Shown: positions 54,110 to 62,983 of the stretch, one piece after another
Position numbering within the stretch: position 1 is the stretch's first letter
Layout: every line of letters starts with the position of its first letter
DNA from: Lithobates sylvaticus
Lineage: Eukaryota > Chordata > Amphibia > Anura > Ranidae
DNA: 64,000 bases
NCBI GenBank assembly: GCA_028564925.1
Contig: CM053034.1
Coordinates: 155,407,705-155,471,704 of the forward strand
Direction: 5' to 3'
The notes under the pieces: model-generated
The model's database searches: none
Seen by the model: only the letters and a program-made list of their open reading frames with translations
Told to the model about the DNA's origin: nothing
Translations under genes and position numbers: made by a program

Positions 54110-54555
54110 CAGTGGCGTTGCTAGGGGGTGGCTTTTGGGGCTATAGCCCCGAATCTGGGGCCCATAGCCCAGAGTCTCTGCAGGGGTCCCCAAGGGGAGG
54201 GGAGGCTCTCTGGGGACCCTGATGTAAGGGGGAGGCTCTCTGGGGACCCTGATGTAAGGGGGAGGCTCTCTGGGGACCCTGATGTAATAGGGGGCTCTCT
54301 GGGGACCCTGATGTAAGGGGGCACTCTCTGGGGACCCTGATGTAAGTGGGGGGCTCTTTGGGGACCCTGAAGTAAGTGGGGGGCTCTCTGGGGTCCCTGG
54401 TGTAAGTGAGGGGCTCTCTGGGGATATATACACACACACACACACACGTATATTACTGTATATACATGTGTATGCCCACGCAAGCGTATGACTTTCTTTA
54501 CTACGCTGATATGGGCTTTAGCCCCAGATCTTTTGTAGACCTAGCAATGCCCCTG
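54110..54555. mobile_element. small hAT element with perfect 8-bp target duplication
   Basis: Ends CAGTGGCGTTGCTAGGG and CTAGCAATGCCCCTG are inverted. GATATCAG is duplicated exactly at 54,102-54,109 and 54,556-54,563. The interior is mostly a 30-bp minisatellite plus a short CA run. Same terminal group as 4,839 and 39,661. Confidence 0.9.
54196..54422. repeat. ~30-bp minisatellite, GGGGACCCTGATGTAAG
   Basis: About seven units of GGCTCTCTGGGGACCCTGAT plus GTAAGGGGGA within the small hAT element. Confidence 0.95.
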
Positions 54556-54563
54556 GATATCAG

Positions 54564-55180
54564 CATGTATTTGCAAGAATCTTCCAAATATGTGATACCA
54601 GAATATAGTGTCACTGATGCTGTCTGTAAAAATCAAACTGTTCTGTAAAACCACACAGAGCTTAAATGCATCTCTCAAGCATGTAATTTAAAGGATTGGT
54701 GTTTTTCCTATAACTTCTTTAAAGTCTAAATTTAAAGGACCCTTTCTCGATGGAAACGGTATAGTATTTTTAATTTCCTTTAATCGTTTTTTTCCCCCTT
54801 GGCAGTACCCAGCTCGCCTGCCCTGTTTTTGAGAAGAGCCAGTCCATTAGCCCTGAAAACGCCAGAATTCAGCATCAAGATTCGCCTTTCATAGGACTTT
54901 AATTGCGTTTGACTCTAAGTTCGGATTTCGCTGATCTCGCTGTGAATTCGACTAACCGCCCGCAAGCTTGAACCTAGGCAAATTCACGCATTCCTACTCA
55001 CCAGAGCCACCTGCAAACGGATAAGAACTGTATGACTGAGATACACTCCTGAAGATGAAATACTCTACACACATATTAAAAAGCTTTTTTAGAAGATGCA
55101 ATCTGAGAACTCGGTTACATAAAAAAGCTATTCAGAATATAAAAATGTTATTTGTTGCTCAAAAACACAGCAGAAAAATA
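54564..55180. other. unassigned sequence
   Basis: No gene or repeat structure recognised up to the LINE target duplication. Confidence 0.35.
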
Positions 55181-55198
55181 AATTTGAGAATTTTTTTC
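55181..55198. repeat. LINE target duplication, left copy
   Basis: AATTTGAGAATTTTTTTC, repeated exactly at 61,680-61,697. Its length (18 bp) is typical of target-primed reverse transcription. Confidence 0.85.
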
Positions 55199-55641
55199 TT
55201 TTACAAATGTTTTATTGAAAGAATACATAACAGACGATGACAAGTATATAACAGAGGCATCGAGAGATACAGTAAAAAAAAGGTCCCAACAGTGGGACGT
55301 TGCATACATAACATAATATTTGGTGAGATAAAGAGGACAATATGTAGCGACTATCCGCAGAACAGTACAATTAAAAGTCTATCAACGAACCAAAGATAGT
55401 CCTTTATGTGCTTCCTTAGCTCATGGCTACTTTGTCCGCCACATTTTACTATATGATGAATGTCAACAGTAGCCTGGCTCCATATAATCAGGAGTCTCGA
55501 GGGCAAGTATGCAAGGAAAGGTAAAGGTTGGGTAGTCTGCGAGTCGGACCTGCAGAGAGAAGAAAGTAAGGAAAAAGACAGAGAGATAGAAAAAGGAGGG
55601 AGAAGAGTTCCATTAGTGAGGGGGGTGCATCCAGAAACCAG

Positions 55642-56106
55642 TTATATTGAGAGAAGTTGGGTGTTGAATCTAGAGGGCTGATGGTATGCTATCCAGGGGC
55701 GCCAAACATTGAGGAATTTATCATGAGTATCAGAGGTGAAGGATGATAGCTTTTCGTTTATCATGGTGTCGTTCATGCGGTTTTTAACTGCCTCAAAGCT
55801 GAGTGCAGGAGTTTTCCAGGCCTTTGCGATGGTCAATTTGGTAGCATTAAAGAGGTGCTGAGCCAATTGTCGTTCTGAGCGGAAAAGTTCAGGAGTGGGC
55901 TTACATAAGAGGGCTTCATAAGGATCTCTTTTGAGATTAGAATGGAGCATATTACGTAAAAGGGTGTAGACCCTGACCCATAGTCTGCAAACCTTAGGAC
56001 ATGTCCACCAAATGTGGGCCATCGTGCCTTCCAATCCACATCCTCGGAAACAATTAGGAGAGTAAGAAGGGATAAAGCGGCTATCCTGGTCGGTGTATAA
56101 TACCAC
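55642..56106 (-). pseudogene. LINE ORF2 C-terminal zinc-knuckle segment
   Basis: The frame contains NCFRGCGLEGTMAHIWWTC, giving C-x3-C-x7-H-x4-C, the motif found at the C-terminus of L1 ORF2 proteins. It then runs to WRPWIAYHQPSRF before the stop. It lies in a different frame from 55,833-56,996; the shift falls near 56,070 where RWYYTPTRIA gives way to PSYSPNC. Confidence 0.85.
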
Positions 56107-56996
56107 CTGTAGAAAACTTTATATGCATTCTCCAGGGTAAGTACATTCTTGGAGCTTTTTGTAAGGGATAGCGTCATGCTCTGCCAATCCTCAGGATCCA
56201 AACTTCTAGCCAAGTCTTTCTCCCATTGAAGGTGATATGTGCTCACTGGGGGTTTCCTAGAGGAGATAATGGAAGAGTAAATTAAGGATATTAATCCTGA
56301 AGAGTGGGGTCGGGCCCTGCAAATAGTTTCGAAAGGGGTCAGGGTATATGGAGTCGATTGAGTCTTTGTAAGATATTGCAAGAAATGTCGAATTTGAAGG
56401 TAACTGTAATGCTCCCTAAGTGGAATATCATGGTATGATCTTAGGGCCTCAAACGAGAGAATTCTCATAGGGGGTGAACAGAGAATGAACATCAGTAAAT
56501 CCATTCTCCGCCCACCAGGAGAATTGCTTAGGATTTTCACAGCTGGGGGGAATAATGGGCAGTGGGTAAGGCGCAGTAATGGTAAATGGGGAGATAGTAG
56601 CCCTGCAGAGTACTTGAGGGAATCCCATATACGAAGGGTATGGGCTAAACATGGGCCAAACCTTCGCAGGCGATTCTGAGGAGGCAGCCATGGTACTGAA
56701 GGGATAGGAATAGGGTGGGAATCAACTAGGTCCATCGTGGCCCATAGAGGCATTTGATGAGTATCGTGGAGGTGGGCTAAAGGGGTGATGTTTGCTGCTG
56801 AATAGTAGGCCTGAAGGTTAGGAACCGAGAAGCCACCGTTGATCCGCCTGGCATATAATATATGTTTATTAATCCGTGGTCGAGTGGAACTCCATATAAA
56901 TTTTATCAATTTTCTCTGGTGGATTATCAGCATATGAGACGGAACAGGGACCGGTAACACTCGGAAAAGATAGAGCAATTTTGGAAGGTAAGTCAT
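55833..56996 (-). pseudogene. LINE ORF2 region after the reverse transcriptase
   Basis: A 387-codon frame starting MTYLPKLLYLFRVLPVPVP and continuing LIKFIWSSTRPRINKHILY and GGFSVPNLQAYYSAANI, the order seen in the post-RT thumb/connection region of L1 ORF2. The latter part (after about 56,070) is out of frame, where the true product continues as the zinc-knuckle segment. Confidence 0.88.
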
Positions 56997-57107
56997 GCGG
57001 ACAGCAGAGATTCTGCCGAACCAGGAGAGCGGGAGGTGATACCAGGAAGATAGGGAGTCGGTAAGCTTGCGAAAGAGGGGGGGGGGGAGTTGGCCTGGTA
57101 TAGACCG

Positions 57108-57341
57108 TCATATTTGGGAGTGAGGCATATACCGATGGTATGGGAGCGAGGGAAGCCGTTGAAACGAAAAATTTGCTTTTAAGGAGGCGAGTTCTGACGG
57201 GGAAAGATTTACAGACATTGCCTTTGACTTTGTGGGGTTAACTCTTAAGCCTGAGAGAGAGGCAAAGGAGTCTAAGAGAGAGAACAGGTTTGGTAAGGAG
57301 ATTCTGGATGATGTCAACGTCAGCAAAATGTCGTCCGCAAA
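57108..57341 (-). pseudogene. LINE reverse transcriptase, FADD motif segment
   Basis: Reading on from the upstream frame gives KIS, a TAA stop, then FADDILLTLTSSRISLPNLF, so a single codon change interrupts the protein one residue before the catalytic FADD motif. The segment then reads LSGLRVNPTKSKAMSVNLS, the usual downstream block with the N-x-x-KS motif. Poly-G length variation near 57,080 separates it from the following frame. Confidence 0.88.
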
Positions 57342-58319
57342 TTAAGAAATCTTATGGTCAGAACCCGCAATCAGAATGCCTCTTATATCTGGATGTGAAC
57401 GAATTGCCTCTGCCAACGGTTCCATGGCTAAAACAAATAAAAGGGGCGAGAGTGGGCAGCCCTGCCGAGTGCCCCTCCGGATAGGAAAAATAGAGGATTC
57501 AACCCCATAATATTTAACTTTGGCTTGAGGGGCATCGTACAGAGCTGCCAACCATTGCAAAAACGAAGGGCTGAAACCGCAGTGGCGGAGTACTGACATA
57601 AGGTATGGCCAGGACAAGGTGTCAAAAGCTTTGTTCACATCCAGAGACAAGAGCATGGTTTCTAAAGAGCGGTTCTGGGCTAGGTGTTGTAACTGAATAA
57701 TTCTTCTAATGGGGTCCCCTGCTTGTCTAAGTGGAATAAAGCCAACCTGATCGTTTTTGATTAAGCGGGGGAGAAAGGAGTTCAACCGATTGGCCAGGAT
57801 TTTGGTGAGGATCTTCATATCGATATTGATTAGCGATATGGGCCGAAAATTGGCCCAAGAGGAATGGTCTCGGTCAGGTTTCGGTATCATTACTATATTT
57901 GCTGTCAGGAGATCAGGTGACAGTGCCTGACCCTTTTTAACTGCATTTAACATATTCGTCAGAGGAGTGGCCACCACGTCCGCTAGTTTCCTGTAATAAA
58001 GAGCCGTAAAGCCGTCGGGGCCAGGCCTCTTACCTATCTTCAGGTCCTTGATACATTGCAGTACTTCGGACTTCTGGATATCTCGGTCCATCAGTTCTAT
58101 ATGTGTCTGGGATAAGGTCGGAAGGGAAATGTGCTGCAAAAAATCAACCCTGTCTCTTTCAGTTGTGAGGTCCTGGGCAGAGTAAAGTTTAGCGAGTCTA
58201 AAAACGGAACTCATCCAATATGCGGGTCGGGTTACTAGTAAGTATGTTCTGTCGAGTGCGTAGGGTAATAGGGGAGGGTTTGGAGTTGAACGTTTGCAGT
58301 TGCCTGGCCAGCATCGCAT
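57342..58319 (-). pseudogene. LINE reverse transcriptase, main domain
   Basis: Reverse transcriptase of an L1-like element, which copies element RNA at a nicked target. Motifs in order: GKRPGPDGFTALYYRKL, ANFRPISLINIDMKILTKIL, NDQVGFIPLRQ, LLSLDVNKAFDTLSWPYL with a catalytic Asp, and GTRQGCPLSPLLFVLAMEPL. It ends at a stop directly before FADD. The first ~40 codons of this frame are out of phase; true coding enters from the overlapping frame at 58,198-58,582 near 58,200. L1 ORF2 is normally over 1,200 residues. Confidence 0.93.
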
Positions 58320-58582
58320 TAGGTTTGTTTGCTTTGGTGTACCAGTGCTGTCGGGACCAGCGTAACACCCGTTCCGCTTGGTCGGTGAGGCAAAGGTCTA
58401 GTTCTGTGGGAGCCTGGTCAAGGAGTCTGCGATTTTTCAATGTAGGGTATTGTTTAAAAGTTGCAGAGGTGGACTCCAAACGAGATTCCATAGTGGCCTG
58501 CAGTTTTGGTCTTTCTTTTTTACGTTTTGAAGCTATTTGTATAATGTGCCCCCTAAGGACGGCCTTATAAGCCTCCCAGAGA
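58198..58582 (-). pseudogene. LINE ORF2 linker upstream of RT
   Basis: Reads LWEAYKAVLRGHIIQIASKR then ERVLRWSRQHWYTKANKPNA, the W-E--K---RG-I motif typical of the region between endonuclease and RT in L1 ORF2. It is interrupted at 58,583 by the hAT target duplication and continues at 61,550. Confidence 0.88.
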
Positions 58583-58590
58583 GTCACCGG
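58583..58590. repeat. hAT target duplication, left copy
   Basis: GTCACCGG, repeated exactly at 61,542-61,549. Its 8-bp length identifies hAT insertion into the LINE. Confidence 0.92.
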
Positions 58591-59734
58591 TAGGGATGAG
58601 CCAAACACCCCCCCGTTCGGCTCGCACCAGAACCCGCGAACGGACCTAAAGTCCGTGCGAGCTTTAGAACCCTATTAGTTATAATGGATGCGAACGTTCG
58701 AAATTAAAAGTGCTAATTTTAAAGGCTAATATGCATGTTAATGTCATAAAAAGTGTTTGGGGACCTGGGTCCTGCCCCAGGGGACATGTATCAATGCAAA
58801 ATTTTTTTTTTTAAAAACGGCCGTTTTTTCAGGAGCAGTGATTTTAATAATGCTTAAATTGAAACAATAAAAGTGTAATATTCCTTTAAATTTCGTACCT
58901 GGGGGGTGTCTATAGTATGCCTGTAAAGGGGCGCATGTTTCCTGTGTTTAGAACTGTCTCTGCGCAAAGTGTCATTTTTGAAAGTAAAAAAGCTATTTAA
59001 AATCACTCGTGGCTAATGTTAATTCACGGCTCCCGTAACACAGAGAACAGTGATTCATTGAAACTCATTCATAAAAAAAAGTCATTGATAAAAAATAAAA
59101 AAAATGAAAAAAAAAAAAAAAAAAAAGTAGGGGTCCCCCAAATTCAATAACCAGGCCCTTCAGGTCTGGGATGGATAATTAAGGGGAACCCCAGCCAAAA
59201 AAAAAAAAAAAAAAAAAATGGCGTAGGGTCCCCCTCAAAATCCATACCAGACCCTTGAGGTCTGGTATGGATTTTAAGGGGAACCCTAGCCAAAAAAAAT
59301 GGCGTGGGGTCCCCCTCAAAATCCATACCAGACCCTTATCCGAGCACGCAACCTGGCAAGCCGCAGGAAAAGAGGGGGGGACGAGAGCGGCCCCCCTCTC
59401 GCCTGAACCGTACCAGGCCACATGCCCTCAACATTGGGAGGATGCTTTGGGGGTCTAAGACCCCTAAAGCACCTTGTCCCCATGTTGATGAGGACAAGGG
59501 CCTCTTCCCCACAACCCCGGCCGGTGGTTGTGGGGGTCTGCGGACGGGGGGCTTATCGGAATCTGAAAGCCCCCTTTAACAAGGGGACCCCCAGATCCCG
59601 CCCCCCCCCTGTGTGAAATGGTAAGGGGGTACAAAAGTACCCCTACCATTTCACCAAAAAAGTGGCAAAAATGGTAAAAATGACAGGAGACAGTCTTTGA
59701 CAATTCCTTTATTAAAATCTTCTTTCTTCTTTCT

Positions 59735-59938
59735 TCATCCTTCGGATTCTTCATCTTCTCCTTCCTTCATCTTCTTCCATCTTCTTCTTCCATTTTCTTC
59801 TTCCTCCGATCCGCTTCTTCTTGCGCTGGTCTTCTCGTCCTTCTCGTCCGGCATCTTCTTCCGTCGGCGTCGGCGTCGGTGTCTTCTTGGGCCGCTCCGC
59901 GCAATGGGAGGCTCCCGCTGTGTGAGGCTCCGCTCCAT
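59735..59938 (-). CDS. basic/acidic-repeat small frame, left arm (doubtful)
   Basis: A 67-codon frame, mirrored by a 90-codon one on the other arm. It begins MERSLTQREPPIARSGPRR and continues through an RRHRRRRRRKKMPDEKDEKT-like stretch and acidic EEEE runs. The composition follows from GAAGAA/CGACGC repeats. No known domain; I regard coding as unlikely but list it because both arms preserve it. Confidence 0.15.
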   Translation of the reverse strand: MERSLTQREPPIARSGPRRHRRRRRRKKMPDEKDEKTSARRSGSEEEENGRRRWKKMKEGEDEESEG

Positions 59939-60031
59939 CTGACAGGTCTTTTAAAACGGAGGGCACCTGGTGACCCCGCCCCCCTCTGACGTCATGGGGA
60001 AAGCCATCATGGAATTCCCCATGACGTCCCT

Positions 60032-60304
60032 GTGCGTCAGAGGGGGCGGGGTCACCAGGTGCCCTCCATTATAAAAGACCTGTCAGACAGAGCGGAGCCT
60101 CACACAGCGGGAGCCTCCCATTGCGCGGAGCGGCCCAAGAAGAGACAGAGACACCGACACCGACACCGACGCCGACGGAAGAAGATGCCGGACGAGAAGG
60201 ACGAGAAGACCAGCGCAAGAAGAAGCGGATCGGAGGAAGAAGAAAATGGAAGAAGAAGATGGAAGAAGATGAAGGAAGGAGAAGATGAAGAAACCGAAGG
60301 ATGA
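60032..60304 (+). CDS. basic/acidic-repeat small frame, right arm (doubtful)
   Basis: Mirror copy of the left-arm frame: KDLSDRAEPHTAGASHCAER, then RHRHRHRRRRKKMPDEKDEK and an acidic Lys/Glu tail. It differs from the left copy in the number of His-Arg repeats. Evidence for expression is lacking, and repeat composition is the simplest explanation. Confidence 0.15.
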   Translation: MRQRGRGHQVPSIIKDLSDRAEPHTAGASHCAERPKKRQRHRHRHRRRRKKMPDEKDEKTSARRSGSEEEENGRRRWKKMKEGEDEETEG

Positions 60305-61549
60305 AGAAAGAAGAAAGAAGATTTTAATAAAGGAATTGTCAAAGACTGTCTCCTGTCATTTTTACCATTTTTGCCACTTTTTTGGTGAAATGGTAGGGGT
60401 ATTTTGTACCCCCTTACCATTTCACACAGGGGGGGGGCCGGGATCTGGGGGTCCCCTTGTTAAAGGGGGCTTCCAGATTCCGATAAGCCCCCCGCCCGCA
60501 GACCCCCACAACCACCGGCCAGGGTTGTGGGGAAGAGGCCCTTGTCCTCATCAACATGGGGACAAGGTGCTTTAGGGGTCTTAGACCCCCAAAGCATCCT
60601 CCCAATGTTGAGGGCATGTGGCCTGGTACGGTTCAGGCGAGAGGGGGGGCCGCTCTCGTCCCCCCTCTTTTCCTGCGGCCTGCCAGGTTGCGTGCTCGGA
60701 TAAGGGTCTGGTATGGATTTTGAGGGGGACCCCACGCCATTTTTTTTGGCTAGGGTTCCCCTTAAAATCCATACCAGACCTCAAGGGTCTGGTATGGATT
60801 TTGAGGGGGACCCTACGCCATTTTTTTTTTTTTTTTTTGGCTGGGGTTCCCCTTAATATCCATCCCAGACCTGAAGGGCCTGGTTATTGAATTTGGGGGG
60901 ACCCCTACGCTTTTTTTTTTGTTTTTTATTAATGAATGACAGCTCTCTGTGTTACAGGAGCCATCAATTCATTAGCCGCGAGTGATTTAAATAGCTTTCT
61001 TCCTGCAAAAATGACACTTTTTTGCAGGGAAAGTTCTAAGCACAGGAAACCAAGAAACCTGCCCTCCTTCACAGGCCACCTATAGACACCCCCCAGATGT
61101 GATACTGCAATGCTGTTCTAACAGCATGCACACACATATCCCCAGAAATAAAGCACATATTGTTGTCAGCAGTCAGCAGCACACTGACACGCTGACACTG
61201 TCTGAAACATAATATGCGAGGCCGCCGGCGCGGCGGCCTCTTATACCGTGGGGCATGTACTAAAGCCCCTGAGCTATAATTGGCTACAGGCATCCTGCCT
61301 GTAGCCAATTATGGCTCTCCTCGCTGCCGGCGCTGTGATTGGCCAAGCATGTGGGGTCACAGTGCATGCTTGGCCAATCATCAGCCAGCATTGCACTGCG
61401 CGGGCCGCAATGCATTGCGGGGCCGCTCGCATCACACGAATTTGATGCGAGCGGCCCCAATAGTTCTGGGCTCGCCGAGCGAGCGAACACCCGGTGCTCG
61501 ATTCGAACATGGGTTCGAATCGAACACCGGGCTCATCCTTAGTCACCGG

Positions 61550-61679
61550 GGAGGAGACTGAGGTAGAGTTAAGACGGAAATACTCCACTGAAGCTTTTAA
61601 GAGGTCCTCTTTGACGTCTAGCAGTGATAAAAGTGAGTCGTTCATTATCCATGAGGACTGTCGGGGGCTCTGTATTAAT
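61550..61679 (-). pseudogene. LINE ORF2 fragment right of the hAT insertion
   Basis: The minus-strand frame MNDSLLSLLDVKEDLLKASV then EYFRLNSTSVSSPVT joins in phase with VTLWEAYKAV across the hAT insertion. It marks the 5'-truncated start of the LINE at about 61,679, next to the right target duplication. Confidence 0.85.
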
Positions 61680-61697
61680 AATTTGAGAATTTTTTTC

Positions 61698-62640
61698 AAT
61701 ACAGAACTATGCATTTGTAACACTGTTGCTGTAATTATTTTACATTATTCATTACACACCTAAATAGATAGATTATGCTGAGTGAATGCATGCCCCCAGA
61801 GGACCCTTCTATAAACTCTGAGTATGTAACTCTGAGTAAGCTTGATGTTCTCGCTGTATGTAACTAAATCATTTATATCAAGTATTATATACTGAAAAAA
61901 AAAAAAAGCTACAGCTCACTAATTAGGTTTACTAGAATAAGTTTCCATGCTGTGACGCAAGTGTAAAATAAATAAATCATAATCCTCATTTAAGCTGGGC
62001 TTTACAATATACCTCCTCCAGCTTCCCGGACCTTGAGCTCCTGTGATAACTACAGCATTAAAGCCATAGAAAGGGTGCTGTGCAGAATTTTAGCCAGGGG
62101 CTGGGTGTGCTTTCACAAAAGATAGAACATTTTTATGTTACAAGTGGATTACTAACTATGCACCTGTCAGGCAGGTAGTGCAAATGTCATTTTACCTTCC
62201 CCCATAAGCAGCAGCCCAAGGGAAGTGGGGGAGTGAAATGTTTAACTATCTACTACAAATGTCACCAGGTGCTATGCAATAAACATGCCTCCAGAACAAA
62301 CAATTTGGTTTGCTTAGTAACTATAACAACATTATAGGGAAAATGTGCCTTAAAAACTGCTTTAATGCTGTATTTACTGTTAAGATGCAGGTATCACTTT
62401 TATGACATGGGGCCTAGCTATAAAGAAAAGTATCTCTGACTCCATGACACTAAAGTCTAACTTTAAATTTATTATGTTTAATCTTTTTATTATTAGCTTT
62501 GCAGGCACAATGTGACATAACGACAGATGTAATAACATGTCACTAAAGTACAAACGGGTCAAAAGGGACCTGATCATGTCAGTACCCGCATGTTATGGGT
62601 AAAGCATAGTAGAAATGCAAGAATCAAGAACCATCAGTCC
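61698..62640. other. unassigned sequence
   Basis: No gene, tandem repeat or element ends recognised. Confidence 0.35.
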
Positions 62641-62728
62641 ATATAGTGCCTTGAGGCGATTCAGTTCGCAGTTGCAGCGCTATACAAATCATTCATTCAT
62701 TCATTCATTCATTCATTCATTCATTCAT
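62641..62728 (+). mobile_element. SINE/LINE 3' tail with (ATTC)n
   Basis: GTGCCTTGAGGCGATTCAG and GCAGCGCTATACAAATC followed by about ten ATTC units. Tails of this type (…GCGCTATACAAAT plus a short microsatellite) end many vertebrate L2-related LINEs and their SINEs. Only the tail is recognisable. Confidence 0.45.
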
Positions 62729-62948
62729 ATATATATGGCATATCAAACAGTCCTCAATTCTGAAATACAATCAAGATCATACACTGTGTAAAAACGTGAA
62801 TCTTACAAGTACAAGAGAGAGCAAAGCATATAGTTATGCATGAGGGACGTGATACACAAATAATCCTATAAAAGGAACACTGCTAAAACTTAGTACAATA
62901 AAAGATCAACATAGAGAGTGTAATCAGGAGCAGCAAGAGAAATGGGAA

Positions 62949-62983
62949 TTAAAGTGGTTGTAAACCCATTACAACCACTTTAA
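62949..62983. mobile_element. 35-bp TTAA-ended palindrome
   Basis: TTAAAGTGGTTGTAAACCC, then a near-complementary TTACAACCACTTTAA. It consists of little more than the two terminal repeats of the piggyBac-like family at 6,554, with TTAA at each end. Confidence 0.6.

Larger units (their letters stand above)
54042..54590. repeat. palindrome split by a hAT element
   Basis: GATTCTTGCAAATGCATGCT at 54,061-54,080 and its near complement ending at GCAAGAATC (54,582), with GGAGGG/CCCTCC around a TTCAA loop at 54,092-54,102. Without the hAT insertion this would be a tight hairpin of about 70 bp, perhaps a small MITE. Confidence 0.7.
58591..61541. mobile_element. 2.95-kb hAT foldback element with ~1.1-kb inverted arms
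   Basis: Termini TAGGGATGAGCC and GGCTCATCCTTA match the hAT family at 42,305 and 35,890. Unlike those copies, most of this element is a giant inverted repeat centred near 60,008 (CATGGGGAAAGCCATCATGG region). The arms span roughly 58,895-60,007 and 60,009-61,095, very similar near the centre and progressively less so outward. Each arm holds the same ~70-90-codon Arg/Lys/Glu-rich frame reading outward from the centre. No transposase. Confidence 0.9.
55199..61679 (-). mobile_element. 5'-truncated L1-like LINE, interrupted by a hAT element
   Basis: The minus strand carries the end of ORF2: a linker, reverse transcriptase, the C-terminal region and a zinc-knuckle-like CCHC. A 3' end with AATAAAAC (minus strand near 55,211) and an A-rich tail lies next to the left duplication. 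Excluding the hAT insertion it is about 3.5 kb; the endonuclease and ORF1 are missing, so the insertion was 5'-truncated. Exact flanking duplications suggest limited age, but the reading frame has several breaks. Confidence 0.92.

Noticed and set aside
55045-55075. CTGAAGATGAAA as a fourth hammerhead
   Set aside because: The core is followed immediately by GAAA with no room for stem II and there are no pairing flanks.
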